A stretch of 64,000 nucleotides of DNA, from NCBI GenBank assembly GCA_052168315.1, contig JBQLZO010000028.1, forward strand, positions 1 to 64,000. Direction: 5' to 3'. The notes below the pieces were generated by a model. It did not search any database, was not told the origin of the DNA, and saw only the letters and a list, made by a program, of their open reading frames with translations. The number at the start of each line of letters is the position of its first letter. The stretch's first letter is position 1. The DNA comes from JBQLZO01 sp052168315. Lineage in GTDB: Bacteria > Planctomycetota > Phycisphaerae > Phycisphaerales > UBA1924. Made by a program: the position numbers and the translations under genes. This document shows, piece by piece, positions 32,368 to 43,928 of this stretch.

Positions 32368-35300
32368 ATGCCCGCCGATTCAGAGAGAGCGTGTCGTGGT
32401 GTTGCTGGGAACGAGCCGGTGCGCCGGCGCTGCGGCCTGTTGGCACGCATCGCGGCATTGGCGGCGCTGCTCGGTGCTGCGGTGCTGGCGCCGGGTGTGC
32501 TGGCCCAGGACGGTCCGCCGGCGCCTCCGGTTTCGGAGCCCGAGGCGCCATCGCCCGCATCCGACACGGTGGATCGTCCGCCGCTGACGAGCGATGAGAT
32601 CCGCGGGCTGATCACGGAGACCGAGTCGGGCGAGGCGGGGCTTGAGGCGGCGGCGCGCGAGGCGTTGCTGTCTGATCTTCGGGCAGCGCTGGAGGCGACG
32701 CAGCGTCGAGAGGCGGTGCTGGGCGAGGCGCAGGCGTTCGCGCAGGAGGCCAGCGAGGCGCCGCAGCGGATCGAGCAGCTCCGGCAGGAGTTGTCGCAGC
32801 CGCCGGCGGCGGTGCAGGTGTCGGCGCCGGAGGGTGCGACGCTGGAGGAGGTTCGCCAGCGGGTGCAGGAGGCTGCGGCGGACCTGGAGGCGGCGCGGGC
32901 GGAGTTCCAGCGATTGCAGGGCGAGGCGGCGCGGCGTACGGCGCGGCTGGATGAGATCCCGCGCCTGGTGGCCGAGCTTCGGACGCGGCTCGAGGATCTT
33001 CGTCCGCCGGCCGATGCGCCGGCGCTGGCGGCGGCGACGCTGCAGCAGAAGGGGGTGATCGCGAAGCGTCGGGCGGAGCGGACGCTGGTGGAGGCGCAGA
33101 TCCAGCGGCTCGAGTCGGAGCTCTCGAGCTACCGCGCGCGTCAGGACCTGCTGCCGCTGCGCCGGGACCGGGCTCAGCGTCGGGTTGAGACGGCGACGCG
33201 GACGCTCGAGCAGTGGCAGGCGATCGAATCTCAGCGTTCGCAGGCCGAGGCGTCGGCGCGCCAGCAGGAGGCGCAGCGTCTGCAGCGCGAGGCGGCGCTG
33301 CTTTCTCCAACACTGAGCGAGATCGCTGAGACGAACGAGGCGCTGGCATCGCTGCGGACGGGGGAGTCGGGGATCGTGCGGGAGCTTGCCGGGGCGCGGG
33401 ATCGGCTTCGTTCGGCGCAGGGCGAATTGGATCGGCTGCGGTCGCGGGTGCTCTCGACGCTGGCGAAGGTGGAGGCGACGGGGCTCTCGGACGCGGTCGG
33501 CGTCCTGCTGCGGAACGAGCTGAAGAACCTTCCGGAGATCGATGACCTCTCCGAGGAGCGGAAGCGGCTGCAGGATGAGCTGGGCGATGCGCAGTACCAG
33601 TTGATCATCATCGAGGAGCGGCTGTCGGATGTGCGCGATGTGGAGGCGGCGCTGCCGGAGCTGGTCGAGCGGGTGCGGGCCTCGAACCCGGAGGTGGACC
33701 CGGCGCTGGTGGAGACGGTGGGTCGGGAGCTGCTCGCGGCGCAGGGCGAGTTGCTGCGCTCGCTGCGGTCGGAGTTCTCGAGCTTCATCGAGGTGGGCGC
33801 GGATCTGGACGCGGCGCTTGCGTCTTCGCTGCGGTTGGCGCGCGAGTACAGATCGTTCATCGAGGAGCGGGTGCTGTGGACGCGTTCGGTCCCGGGGCGG
33901 AGGCTTCCGCAGTTGGGGAGCGTGGTGGAGGCCGCGGCGTGGCTGGCGAGCCCGAGCGGCTGGGCCGATGTGCTTCGGACGGCGTGGGGGAATGTGGTCG
34001 GGGTGCGCGGCGGGCTGGTGCTGACGGTGTTGCTGCTGATCGGGTCTGTGGTCGCGTCGGTGCGGTCGCGGCGGAAGCTGGCGGATCTGGCGTCGAAGGT
34101 CCGCAAGTTCAGCACGGATCGGTTCGCGTACTCGCTGGAAGCGGTGCCGCTGACGGTGCTGATCGCGGCGCCGATCCCGCTGGCGGCGGTGGCGTTGTCG
34201 CAGTTGCTCCGCGGCGGCGAGCATTCGCTGACGGCGGCGTTGTCTTCCGGGCTGATGATGTTGGGTGTGGCGCTGACGGTGATCGAGTTCGTCCGCCACG
34301 CGATCCGTCCCGGTGGTCTGGCCGATGCGCACTTCCGGTGGGCGCGGGAGGGCCTGGCGGACTTTCGTCGGTGGGTGACGCTGCTGGAGATCGTGGTCAC
34401 GCCGGTGCTGCTGGTGGTGGTGATGATGTCGGCGCAGCCGAACGAGTCGTGGAACGATTCGCTGGGTCGCGTGGCGTTCATCGTTTCGATGGTGCTGCTG
34501 TCAGCGTTCTACGGGATCGCGCTGGCGCCCTGGCGCGTGTTCGCCAGGCCGCACCTGGAGAAGCACCCTTCGGGCGTGCTGGCGCGGACGCGCTGGCTGT
34601 GGTACCCGGGCATGGTTGGACTGCCGCTGGCGCTGGCGCTGCTGGCGTTGGCGGGTTTTTACTACACGGCTTCGGAGCTGAACACGCGGGTTCGCCTGAC
34701 GATGTGGATGCTCGCGGCGATCACGCTGGTGTATTGCCTCGGGCTTCGCTGGCTGCTGGTGGAGCGGCGCCGCCTTCTGGTGCAGCGTGCGAAGCAGCGT
34801 CGAGAGGCGGCGGCCGCCGCGGCGGCTTCGGGCACGGGCGGGACCGCGGAGACGGCGCTGCCGGCCGAAGCGAGCGAGGCGCTGGATGTCCCTGACATCG
34901 ATGCGCAGACGCGTCGGATCGTGAGCGCGGCGGTGGTGACGGCGCTGCTGCTGGGGATGTACGCGATGTGGGCGGATGTGCTTCCCGCGCTGCGGATGAT
35001 GCAGCGGGTGCAGGTCTGGCCGACGGCGGGGCTGCTGGAGCAGGATCTTGGAAGCCTCGATCCGCTTCGAGAGGCGGCGGGGGAGAGCGCGGCGCTCGGC
35101 GGCGGAGGGTCGGCGAACGGCGCGGCGAGTGGCGCGGCGAACGGGGCCGGTGCGAACGGCGGCGCGGCGGGCAGCGGGGGATCGGGCGATGGCGGTGGTG
35201 GGGGCGGGGCGCCCCTGCCGATTCCAGGGATGCCATCGGGCGGAGGGAGCGGGAGCGGGAGTGGCGGCGGCGCGGGCGGGGCGGATGGTGGTTCTGAGAG

Positions 35301-36174
35301 CATCGCGGCGATCGGGGTGATCACCCTGAACGACATCGCGGTGTCGCTGCTTGTGCTGGTGTTTACGGTGGTGCTCTCTCGGAACCTACCGGGGCTGCTG
35401 GAGATCACGATCCTCAAGCGGCTGCCGCTGGACGGGGGCGCGCGGTTCGCGATCTCGGCGGTGCTGCGGTACCTGCTGGTGATCGTGGGCGTGCTGCTGG
35501 CGTTCGCGGCGATCGGGGTGAGCTGGTCGAAGGTGCAGTGGCTGGTGGCTGCGCTGACCTTCGGGCTGGCGTTCGGGCTGCAGGAGATCTTCGCGAACTT
35601 CATCTCCGGTCTGATCATGTTCGCGGAGCGTCCGGTGCGCGTGGGCGACACGGTGACGGTGACGGGGATCTCGGGGACGGTGACGCAGATCCGGATGCGG
35701 GCCACGACGGTGCGCGACTGGGACTACAAGGAGCTGGTGATCCCGAACAAGGTGTTCATCACGGACCAGGTGGTCAACTGGACGCTCTCGGACCAGCGGA
35801 TCCGGATCATCATGCCGGTGGGGGTGTCGTACGACTCTGATGTGAGGCAGGTGTACCAGACGCTGCTGGACATCGCCGCGGGGCATGAGAATGTGGTGGA
35901 GGATCCGAAGCCCGTGGTGATGTTCGCGGGATTCGGCGATTCGACGCTGAATTTCGAGCTGCGGTGTTTCCTACCGTCGCTGGACGCGTTCCTGAGCACG
36001 CGGACGGAGCTGTACATGCGGATCACGGAACGGTTCCGGGAGCTCGGGATCGAGATCGCGTACCCGCAGCGGGACCTGCACATCCGCTCGGCGGATCCGA
36101 TCGCGCAGATCCTGGCGGATCAGCGGTCGCGGGGCGGGCGGTCGCTGCCGGGCGGCGAGGAGGCGGCGGACTGA
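32368..36174 (+). CDS. Large MscK-type mechanosensitive channel
   Basis: 1268 residues. Signal sequence (about 22-45, ending LAQD), then a long periplasmic coiled-coil region (about 65-520) rich in Arg/Glu/Gln. About eight to ten membrane helices follow (about 550-1060), ending in the MscS core: pore helix ALTFGLAFGLQEIFANFISGLIMF, then the MscS beta domain ERPVRVGDTVTVTGISGTVTQIRMRATTVRDWDYKELVIPN and the C-terminal domain. This is the MscK/YbdG-like giant layout that releases solutes on hypo-osmotic shock. A Gly/Ser/Ala low-complexity insert (about 915-985) sits before the last helices. ATG 32368 is supported by TACACT six bases upstream. Confidence 0.9.
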   Translation: MPADSERACRGVAGNEPVRRRCGLLARIAALAALLGAAVLAPGVLAQDGPPAPPVSEPEAPSPASDTVDRPPLTSDEIRGLITETESGEAGLEAAAREALLSDLRAALEATQRREAVLGEAQAFAQEASEAPQRIEQLRQELSQPPAAVQVSAPEGATLEEVRQRVQEAAADLEAARAEFQRLQGEAARRTARLDEIPRLVAELRTRLEDLRPPADAPALAAATLQQKGVIAKRRAERTLVEAQIQRLESELSSYRARQDLLPLRRDRAQRRVETATRTLEQWQAIESQRSQAEASARQQEAQRLQREAALLSPTLSEIAETNEALASLRTGESGIVRELAGARDRLRSAQGELDRLRSRVLSTLAKVEATGLSDAVGVLLRNELKNLPEIDDLSEERKRLQDELGDAQYQLIIIEERLSDVRDVEAALPELVERVRASNPEVDPALVETVGRELLAAQGELLRSLRSEFSSFIEVGADLDAALASSLRLAREYRSFIEERVLWTRSVPGRRLPQLGSVVEAAAWLASPSGWADVLRTAWGNVVGVRGGLVLTVLLLIGSVVASVRSRRKLADLASKVRKFSTDRFAYSLEAVPLTVLIAAPIPLAAVALSQLLRGGEHSLTAALSSGLMMLGVALTVIEFVRHAIRPGGLADAHFRWAREGLADFRRWVTLLEIVVTPVLLVVVMMSAQPNESWNDSLGRVAFIVSMVLLSAFYGIALAPWRVFARPHLEKHPSGVLARTRWLWYPGMVGLPLALALLALAGFYYTASELNTRVRLTMWMLAAITLVYCLGLRWLLVERRRLLVQRAKQRREAAAAAAASGTGGTAETALPAEASEALDVPDIDAQTRRIVSAAVVTALLLGMYAMWADVLPALRMMQRVQVWPTAGLLEQDLGSLDPLREAAGESAALGGGGSANGAASGAANGAGANGGAAGSGGSGDGGGGGGAPLPIPGMPSGGGSGSGSGGGAGGADGGSESIAAIGVITLNDIAVSLLVLVFTVVLSRNLPGLLEITILKRLPLDGGARFAISAVLRYLLVIVGVLLAFAAIGVSWSKVQWLVAALTFGLAFGLQEIFANFISGLIMFAERPVRVGDTVTVTGISGTVTQIRMRATTVRDWDYKELVIPNKVFITDQVVNWTLSDQRIRIIMPVGVSYDSDVRQVYQTLLDIAAGHENVVEDPKPVVMFAGFGDSTLNFELRCFLPSLDAFLSTRTELYMRITERFRELGIEIAYPQRDLHIRSADPIAQILADQRSRGGRSLPGGEEAAD

Positions 36175-36191
36175 CGGCGGCGGGCGCGGGC

Positions 36192-36197
36192 TACACT
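36192..36197 (+). promoter_or_regulatory. -10-like hexamer TACACT for asnS
   Basis: Would start transcription about 50 bases before ATG 36256; GGAG lies in the leader. Confidence 0.4.
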
Positions 36198-36255
36198 CGG
36201 CGGTTCGTGTCCGGGGGCGGTTCGGCGGGGTCTGCTGCGCGATGGGAGCCGAGCG

Positions 36256-37695
<1,440 letters not shown>

Positions 37696-37714
37696 TCGAA
37701 TTCGCTGGGGGTGG

Positions 37715-38128
37715 TCAGGCGGCGATCCAGCGGGATCTGGGGAGGAACTCGATGGCGCACCGGTGCCAGCCTTGGGCCTCGTCCTGGCTCTGTTCCTTGA
37801 TGATGCCCTGATGCATCGAGGCGATGGATCCGTCGGGGCGCATGATGCCGATTCGGATGATGGTGTCGGCGGCGAGCGCGGCGTCGATCAGGAGGGTGAT
37901 CCCGGCGGAGCGGAGCTCGATGGCCGGGGCGACGAACCATGCCTGGGGCGGTCGTTCGGCGGGTGTGGACGGCGAGGCGGGATCGGGAAGGGGCGGATCG
38001 GGTGTGATGACCTGGCAGTTCGCCCAGGCTTGGCATCTTGAGCGGTTGATGCCTCTGGCCTCGGCCGCGTCGATCTTGCGGTTCAGAGCGTCGCGCGTGA
38101 GCGCGGGCGCTTGGAGTTGATCTGGCAT
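37715..38128 (-). CDS. PilZ-like protein (degenerate), tentative
   Basis: 137 residues. The layout recalls PilZ: a basic opening (INRSRCQAWANCQV), a middle IELRSAGITLLIDAALAADTIIRIGIM that resembles the D/N-x-S-x-x-G strand, and WHRCAIEFLPRS at the end. The RxxxR and DxSxxG residues that bind cyclic di-GMP are not intact, so binding is doubtful. Its position beside pilT fits a pilus connection, but this is inference. Convergent with asnS, 19 bases from its end. Confidence 0.55.
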   Translation of the reverse strand: MPDQLQAPALTRDALNRKIDAAEARGINRSRCQAWANCQVITPDPPLPDPASPSTPAERPPQAWFVAPAIELRSAGITLLIDAALAADTIIRIGIMRPDGSIASMHQGIIKEQSQDEAQGWHRCAIEFLPRSRWIAA

Positions 38129-38583
38129 CGCGGCTTTCGGGTTGGGCGCCCGCGGCGATCGGGTCTGGGCGCGCGATTCGGTGGGCGACGCGGTCGGGGT
38201 CTCAATCCGGAGATGGGGTGCTGAGAGTCGATTCCCTGTGTGGAAACTCGGAATTACTGGCGATGGTACCTGTTCTGAAGCGCATTCGGTGTGCGAATTT
38301 CCAAAAAACTGTCAAATGGCCCATAATGTATATCTCTTAGGTCGATGAAGGGGATTCTGCGTGGTCCCGTGGAAGGGGAGGCGGGCGGTTGATTTCCAAT
38401 GCTAAGATAGGAAATGCTGGTCTCGGGGCGGGCCGGGAGGCGCTGGCCGAGTCGGCGGGAGTGTCCAAACACGGTGTGTGCGGGTGCGTGGGGCGTTGGG
38501 ATCGGCGGCGATATGCTTGGTTTGCGCGCGGCGCGGGCGTGGCGCCATCGGCTCTCATCGACTCGGAAAGGACACCCTTCGGC
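38129..38583. other. 455-base region upstream of pilT, partly AT-rich
   Basis: No gene seen. 38220-38410 is clearly more AT-rich than the surroundings and holds the inverted repeat ATTCG-N5-CGAAT (38284-38298). A TACCAT on the minus strand (38266-38272 region) could serve the PilZ-like gene, and TATGCT (38512-38517) could start the pilT transcript about 60 bases before its ATG. Confidence 0.5.
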
Positions 38584-39744
38584 ATGGCTCTTTCAGGCGA
38601 CACCGTCTTCGGCTCCGAGTCGATCACCGGGCATGTGACCCTGGACCCGGACAAGCACCACGATCCGCACGCGACGCGCCTCGGCAAGTTCATGCAGGCG
38701 TGCATCAAGTTTGAGGCCTCGGACCTGATTGTGAAGACGGGCACGCAGCCGAAGATCCGGCTGCGGGGCGCGCTGAAGCCGCTGGACACGGATCCGGTGT
38801 CGTTCGAGGACTTCCAGCAGATCTGCAAGCACATCCTCACGGAGGAGCAGTTCAAGGATCTCGGGAAGTTCGGGTCGATCGACTTCGCGTACGACTACGA
38901 CGACACGAACCGTTTCCGCGTGAACCTGTTCCAGTCCAAGGGCAAGCTCTCGATCGCGGCCCGATTGATCACCTCGAACATCCGGACCTTCTCGCAGCTG
39001 TATGTGCCGGACATCTGCTCGAAGATCGCGATGGAGCCGCAGGGGATCGTGATGCTGGCGGGCGTGACGGGTTCGGGTAAGTCCACGACGATCGCGGCGA
39101 TGCTCGACTATGTGAACGAGCGGAAGCCGGTGCACATCGTGACGCTCGAGGATCCGATCGAGTACCTGTTCAAGGACAAGAAGGCGACGATCCACCAGCG
39201 CGAGATCGGGATCGATGTGCTGGACTTCCGGACGGGGCTGCGGGCGCTGGTGCGTGAGAATCCGGATGTGGTGCTGGTGGGCGAGATGCGCGACTCGGAG
39301 ACCTTCGAGGCGGCTCTGCACGCGGCGGAGACGGGGCACCTTGTGTTCGGCACGATCCACGCATCCTCGACCACGGAGACTTTCGGTCGTATTTACGACC
39401 TGTTCCCGGCCGAGGAGCGGGAGCAGGTGCGGAAGATCCTGGCGTACCAGATGCGGGCGATCATCTATCAGAAGCTGCTTCCGACGCTGCACAAGGACAT
39501 CCACCGGATCCCCGGGTGCGAGATCCTGATCAACACCGCGCCGGTGCGGAAGTACATCCTGGAGGGGCGCGAGGGCGAGATCCGGGAGATCCTGAAGTCT
39601 CAGGAGGCGATCCAGATCGGCATGCAGGACTTCAACCATTCGCTGGTGACGCTGGTGGAGCAGGAGTACATCCACATGCGGACCGCGCTGGAGGCGACGC
39701 CGAACGCGGATGAGCTGCGGATGCGTCTGAAGGGCATCAGCTGA
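38584..39744 (+). CDS. pilT: Type IV pilus retraction ATPase PilT family
   Basis: 386 residues. N-terminal PAS-like domain of PilT (about 33-140, ASDLIVKTGTQPKIRLRG), Walker A GVTGSGKST (160-168), the Asp box ending VTLEDPIEYLF, Walker B PDVVLVGEMRD, and the His box GHLVFGTIHASS. All catalytic residues are intact. Drives retraction of type IV pili as a hexamer at the inner membrane; PilU is a close alternative. A purine-rich GGAAAGGA lies upstream of ATG 38584. Followed by a divergent GspE-like gene and a CvpA-like gene in the same direction. Confidence 0.92.
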   Translation: MALSGDTVFGSESITGHVTLDPDKHHDPHATRLGKFMQACIKFEASDLIVKTGTQPKIRLRGALKPLDTDPVSFEDFQQICKHILTEEQFKDLGKFGSIDFAYDYDDTNRFRVNLFQSKGKLSIAARLITSNIRTFSQLYVPDICSKIAMEPQGIVMLAGVTGSGKSTTIAAMLDYVNERKPVHIVTLEDPIEYLFKDKKATIHQREIGIDVLDFRTGLRALVRENPDVVLVGEMRDSETFEAALHAAETGHLVFGTIHASSTTETFGRIYDLFPAEEREQVRKILAYQMRAIIYQKLLPTLHKDIHRIPGCEILINTAPVRKYILEGREGEIREILKSQEAIQIGMQDFNHSLVTLVEQEYIHMRTALEATPNADELRMRLKGIS

Positions 39745-40179
39745 GGGCCGGGGGGGGCGGTCGGCGGTTCGAGGTCGGAGCACCGGCCCGATCGGGGCCA
39801 GCGCCGCGGCGCGGGGTGTGGACGGGTGCCGGACCGTCGGCGGAGCCGTCGCGCGGACGCGATTCAGGCGGTCGGGGCTCGGTTCCGGCGGAGTGGCGGG
39901 GTCGGGGGCGGATCGGTTGGCAAAGGTTGGGCGAAAGTGTGGCGGTCGGGGCCCTGCACGGCGGGATGGGTGGGCGTATTCTGTCGGTCCGCCGGGTCTC
40001 GGCGTGTTCGGCATGCGGCAGGGTCGTCGCGTGTGCGGGCACGCGGTGCCGCCGAGCGGGCGTCGGCCCGGAAGGCGATGCTGGTGCGCTCAGCGCGGCG
40101 AAGCGCAGCGCGGCGATTTCCGAACCGAGTCCCCCCGCCGGGCGTCCAACCCGGTGCGCGAACCCATAGAACCCCGCCG
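39745..40179 (+). other. 435-base region upstream of the GspE-like gene
   Basis: No gene or RNA recognised. TATTCT at 39977-39982 is a candidate -10, which would give a leader of about 190 bases; the reading frame stays open across it but the translation is Arg/Ser-rich and unlike a protein. Confidence 0.45.
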
Positions 40180-41946
40180 ATGGCCGAACCCATGCTCACC
40201 TCTTTCATTCTCGCCGACACGGGGGCATTGACGCTGGCCGAGGGCGTCGTGCTCGTGTCGTGGTACAAGCCGATCCTGATGATCCTGCCGTTCCTCGGGT
40301 GGGGCTGGGTCATCTCGTCGATCTACGACAAGGATGCGGCGCGCTGGTACTTCCAGCGTCAGACATGGAACCTGGGGCACATGCTCGCGGGCGTGGTCGC
40401 GCTGGTGTTGATGCTCGCTCCGAGCTTCGGCGCGCTGACCTTCTGGGCGATGTGGCCCGCGGCGATGGTGGTGCTGGTCGCGGATCTGCTCCTTTACTAC
40501 TTCCTCCGGAACGCGGACGACCGCGTGCCGGCGCACCACAAGTGGTCGCTGGATCCGGCGAAGCTTCTGGGCGCGGCGGCGCAGGGATCGAAGCGGAAGA
40601 AGCGCAAGGCCGGGGATGCGGAACTGGTGTTCTCCGGGCCGAACGGAGAGCTTGAGCCTCCGGATCCGGAGGCGCAGCCTGTCGAGCACGAGATCCGCCT
40701 GAACGCGGAGGAGTTGATCAAGGCGATGCTCGATCAGCGCGGATCGCGGCTGGAGATCGGGCCGGCGCGGGATGGGGCGTATGTGGCGGCGGTGATGGTC
40801 GATGGGCTCCGCGCGCCGGTTGGCAAGTTCACGCCGGACCGTGGCGCGGGTATCGTGACGATGTTCAAGGCCGCGGCGGGGCTGGATGTCGAGGATCGTC
40901 GGCGTCCGCAGAGCGGCGAGCTTCAGGTGGGCGCCCCCGGCGCCAAGCCGATGAAGCTGGGTCTGAGCACGATCGGTGGCCAGGCGGGGATGAAGGCGGA
41001 GATGATCGTGGAGCCGGAGAGCCAGGTGCAGCTGCGCCTGAAGGAACTCGGGCTGCATCCGAACCAGCTCGAGGATGCGCGGTCGATGATCGACGAGGAG
41101 AAGGGGGTCGTTCTGCAGGTGGCCCCGCCGCACGGCGGTCGGACGACGACCTTCTACGCGCTGATCCGCGAGCATGATGCGTACCTGAACAATGTGCAGA
41201 CGCTCGAGACCGACCCGGTGACGACGGTGGAGGGCGTGCGCTGCAACGAGTACGACCCGCGTGCGAACGAGGGCGAGTTCTCGACGACGGTGCGATCGAT
41301 CCTGCGGCGCGATCCGGATGTGGTCGGCGTTGCGGAGTTCCCGGATGCCGACACGGCGAAGGAGATCGCGCGGTCGGATCACGACCGGACGCGGGTGTAC
41401 CTGTCGTTCAACGCGTCTGATGTGAACGAGGCGATGAGCAAGTACCTGCAGGCGGTGGGGAACGAGCGTCAGGCGGCCGAGTCGCTGCACGGGATCGTGG
41501 CCCAGCGGCTGGTGCGGCGGCTCTGCCACAACTGCAAGGCGCCGTTCCAGCCGACGCCGGACATGCTCAAGAAGCTCGGCCTGCCGGGCGAGGTGAAGCA
41601 GTTGTTCCGCGCCTCGGGCAAGGTGCTGGTCAAGGACAAGGAAGAGACCTGCCCGGTGTGCGGCGGGACGGGGTACTTCGGGCAGATCGGCGTGTTCGCG
41701 GTGCAGCTGTACGGGCCGGAGGAGCGCGAGGCGATCGCGTCGGGCCAGATGAATTCGCTGCGGGGGCTGCTGCGTCAGAAGAAGCAGCAGTCGCTGCAGA
41801 CCGCGGCGCTGCAGCATGTGGTCAACGGCGACACGACGGTGGACGAGGTGGTCCGCGTGATGGAGGGCGGTTCGAAGCAGCGCTCGTCGCGTTCGGGCGG
41901 CGCATCGCCCGCGGCGGGCGCCGGGGCGCGGACGGGCCAGTCGTGA
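40180..41946 (+). CDS. Degenerate GspE/PilB-like ATPase with N-terminal membrane region
   Basis: 588 residues. Two to three membrane helices lie in the first 110 residues (about 25-50, 68-110), unlike normal GspE/PilB. The ATPase-like domain (about 170-560) keeps the family order: RSMIDEEKGVVLQVAPPHGGRTTTFYALI at the Walker A site, RRDPDVVGVAEFPDADTAKEIARS at Walker B, and CHNC (449-452) with CPVC (491-494) as the tetracysteine zinc site. Walker A Lys is Arg321, and Walker B lacks the GEIRD ending (AEFPD). Catalysis is therefore doubtful; a structural or regulatory role in a pilus or secretion machine is possible. ATG 40192 is an alternative start. Confidence 0.8.
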   Translation: MAEPMLTSFILADTGALTLAEGVVLVSWYKPILMILPFLGWGWVISSIYDKDAARWYFQRQTWNLGHMLAGVVALVLMLAPSFGALTFWAMWPAAMVVLVADLLLYYFLRNADDRVPAHHKWSLDPAKLLGAAAQGSKRKKRKAGDAELVFSGPNGELEPPDPEAQPVEHEIRLNAEELIKAMLDQRGSRLEIGPARDGAYVAAVMVDGLRAPVGKFTPDRGAGIVTMFKAAAGLDVEDRRRPQSGELQVGAPGAKPMKLGLSTIGGQAGMKAEMIVEPESQVQLRLKELGLHPNQLEDARSMIDEEKGVVLQVAPPHGGRTTTFYALIREHDAYLNNVQTLETDPVTTVEGVRCNEYDPRANEGEFSTTVRSILRRDPDVVGVAEFPDADTAKEIARSDHDRTRVYLSFNASDVNEAMSKYLQAVGNERQAAESLHGIVAQRLVRRLCHNCKAPFQPTPDMLKKLGLPGEVKQLFRASGKVLVKDKEETCPVCGGTGYFGQIGVFAVQLYGPEEREAIASGQMNSLRGLLRQKKQQSLQTAALQHVVNGDTTVDEVVRVMEGGSKQRSSRSGGASPAAGAGARTGQS

Positions 41947-42049
41947 TGGGTCGCGGGCGGCGTCCGTGATCTGAGGTCGGGCGGGGCGGCGGGGCGGATT
42001 CGAGACAGTTCTCTTTGATGGGGCGAGCCCCAGTACCAGCGAGCCAGAC

Positions 42050-43840
42050 ATGCCACTGATCAACATCCTTGCCATCGTGATCGTCGCGCTGCCCGCGTTC
42101 CTGTGGGCGACCAAGGGGAAGGGGCGCGGGTTCTTCTCGGCCTTCCTGGCGTTCCTGTGCACGGTGGCGGCGGGCGCGATCGCGTTCGCGGTGTGGGAGC
42201 CGCTGGTGTACGGCCTGCTGCTCGAGCGGATGCCGAACCTGGCGTGGGGGCTCGGGCTGCTGGTGCCGTTCCTGCTCTCGCTGGCGGTGCTTCGCGTGGT
42301 GGTGGACCAGGTGGTCAAGGCGAATCTCGACTTCGACGATGTGACGAACTTCGTGGGCGGGCTGTTGTTCGGGGCGGCGTCGGGGTATGTGGCGGCGGGG
42401 ATCGTGGTGCTCTCGATCGGGTTCTTCCGGATGCCGGCGAGCACGCTGGGGTACTCGCTGCTGGAGCAGGAGCAGGGGAGCTTCGTGGTCAAGGGTCCGC
42501 TCTGGATCCGGGCCGACGAGGTGGTGGCGGGCGCGTTCGAGCACCTGAGCCGTGGAGCGTTCGCGACGGGGACGCCGCTGGCGGTGTACATGCCCAACGC
42601 GCACATCCAGGCGGCGGCGCAGCGCCAGGCGTTCTACAAGGAAGATGACGGGAAGCGTTACCTCGGGAAGACGACGGTTTCGCCTGACTCGGTGAATGTG
42701 GCGGGGCACTATGTGATCGAGGGGCCGCTGGAGTCGTTGCTGTCTGACTCGGCGCAGCCGGACCGGCGTCAGGAGGTCCGGTATGTGGACGGGACGCGTC
42801 CGTCATCGGGCGCGGCGCTCCACGGGTTCGTGGTGCAATTCGACTCTCGGGCACAGGAGACTTCCGGGCAGGTGCTGGTGGGGCCCGGGCAGCTCCGGCT
42901 GCTGGCGCAGGTCGGGTCCGAGGTGTACGGGTTCTTCCCTGTGGCGATCGTGGCGACGCCGGATGCGCAGGCGGGCGGGCTGTACCGGTTCCGGATGGAC
43001 GCGTCGGACATCCACATCGCGTCCGTGGGCGGCGGGGCGAGCACGGAGATCATCGCGGAGTATCTGCTTCCTCCGAACGCGCGCCCGCTGTCGATGCTGG
43101 TGAAGAACGCGCGGGTGGAGCTGGAGGGGGATCTGCGGCAGGGCCGTCCGCTGGCGTCGGTCGAGGATCGTGATGCGATGATCTCGACGGGCGAACTGAT
43201 CGCGGAGTTCGGAGGCGGTGGGGCGACGCGCGTCGATGTGACGCAGCTCGACCGCACCGGCGCGATCACGATCGCCCGGACCGAGGACGGTCGGCGGCTC
43301 GTGAGCATCGAGGAGTCGACTTACATGCCGGGCGGGCGGACGCTGAACCGCGGGAACCGTGGGTCGCTGGTGATCAATGAGCGGAACCGGATCGTCGATG
43401 GGAGCCAGAAGTTCCGTCCGCAGGACTTCCGCAACCGGGGCACGGATCGCGACCTGATCGTGCAGGACTTTATGACCTCCGCGGACACGACGCTCGTGCA
43501 GCTCACGCTGACCGAGGATGGGAATTTCAACCCGATCGCGACGGCGATCGACCGAGGGGATCCCTCGCAGCCGCTGTACCTGATCGACGAGGAGGGGCGT
43601 CGTTTCCAGGCGATCGGGTTCTTCTACGAGGATGGGAGCCTCGGCGAGATCCGATTCACGCCGGGGCGGCCGCTGCAGTCGCTGCGCGACTACCCGGAGA
43701 TCTCGGTGGCCAAGCGTGACCAGACGCTGGTGCTGTTCTTCCGTCCGACGAAGGGTGTGAACATCCGGTACATCGCGGTGGGCGACCGGATCGTGGCCGA
43801 GATCCCGGCGGGCGGGTTGGATCTGCAGGCGCCGCGTTGA
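42050..43840 (+). CDS. CvpA-like membrane protein with large C-terminal domain
   Basis: 596 residues. Four membrane helices in the first 135 residues resemble CvpA (ILAIVIVALPAFLWATKGKGRGFFSAFLAFL... NFVGGLLFGAASGYVAAGIVVL). The remaining 450 residues are soluble and beta-rich, with no motif I recognise. CvpA in E. coli is needed for colicin V production and envelope resistance; the role here is unknown. It lies 103 bases after the GspE-like gene in the same direction, so both may be one operon. ATG 42050 begins the first helix. Confidence 0.78.
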   Translation: MPLINILAIVIVALPAFLWATKGKGRGFFSAFLAFLCTVAAGAIAFAVWEPLVYGLLLERMPNLAWGLGLLVPFLLSLAVLRVVVDQVVKANLDFDDVTNFVGGLLFGAASGYVAAGIVVLSIGFFRMPASTLGYSLLEQEQGSFVVKGPLWIRADEVVAGAFEHLSRGAFATGTPLAVYMPNAHIQAAAQRQAFYKEDDGKRYLGKTTVSPDSVNVAGHYVIEGPLESLLSDSAQPDRRQEVRYVDGTRPSSGAALHGFVVQFDSRAQETSGQVLVGPGQLRLLAQVGSEVYGFFPVAIVATPDAQAGGLYRFRMDASDIHIASVGGGASTEIIAEYLLPPNARPLSMLVKNARVELEGDLRQGRPLASVEDRDAMISTGELIAEFGGGGATRVDVTQLDRTGAITIARTEDGRRLVSIEESTYMPGGRTLNRGNRGSLVINERNRIVDGSQKFRPQDFRNRGTDRDLIVQDFMTSADTTLVQLTLTEDGNFNPIATAIDRGDPSQPLYLIDEEGRRFQAIGFFYEDGSLGEIRFTPGRPLQSLRDYPEISVAKRDQTLVLFFRPTKGVNIRYIAVGDRIVAEIPAGGLDLQAPR

Positions 43841-43928
43841 GATTGGGTTCAGCGGTGTGCGCGGGTGGGCTGCGCGCTGGTTGAGCGAACGACCAGCGGG
43901 TGCCGGGGTTGGTTCGCGCGGTGGGCGA

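Noticed and set aside
32380..34332. Long minus-strand open frame (650 codons) under the MscK-type gene
   Set aside because: Arg/Gln/Leu-rich antisense translation of the coiled-coil region; no motif, no start signal.
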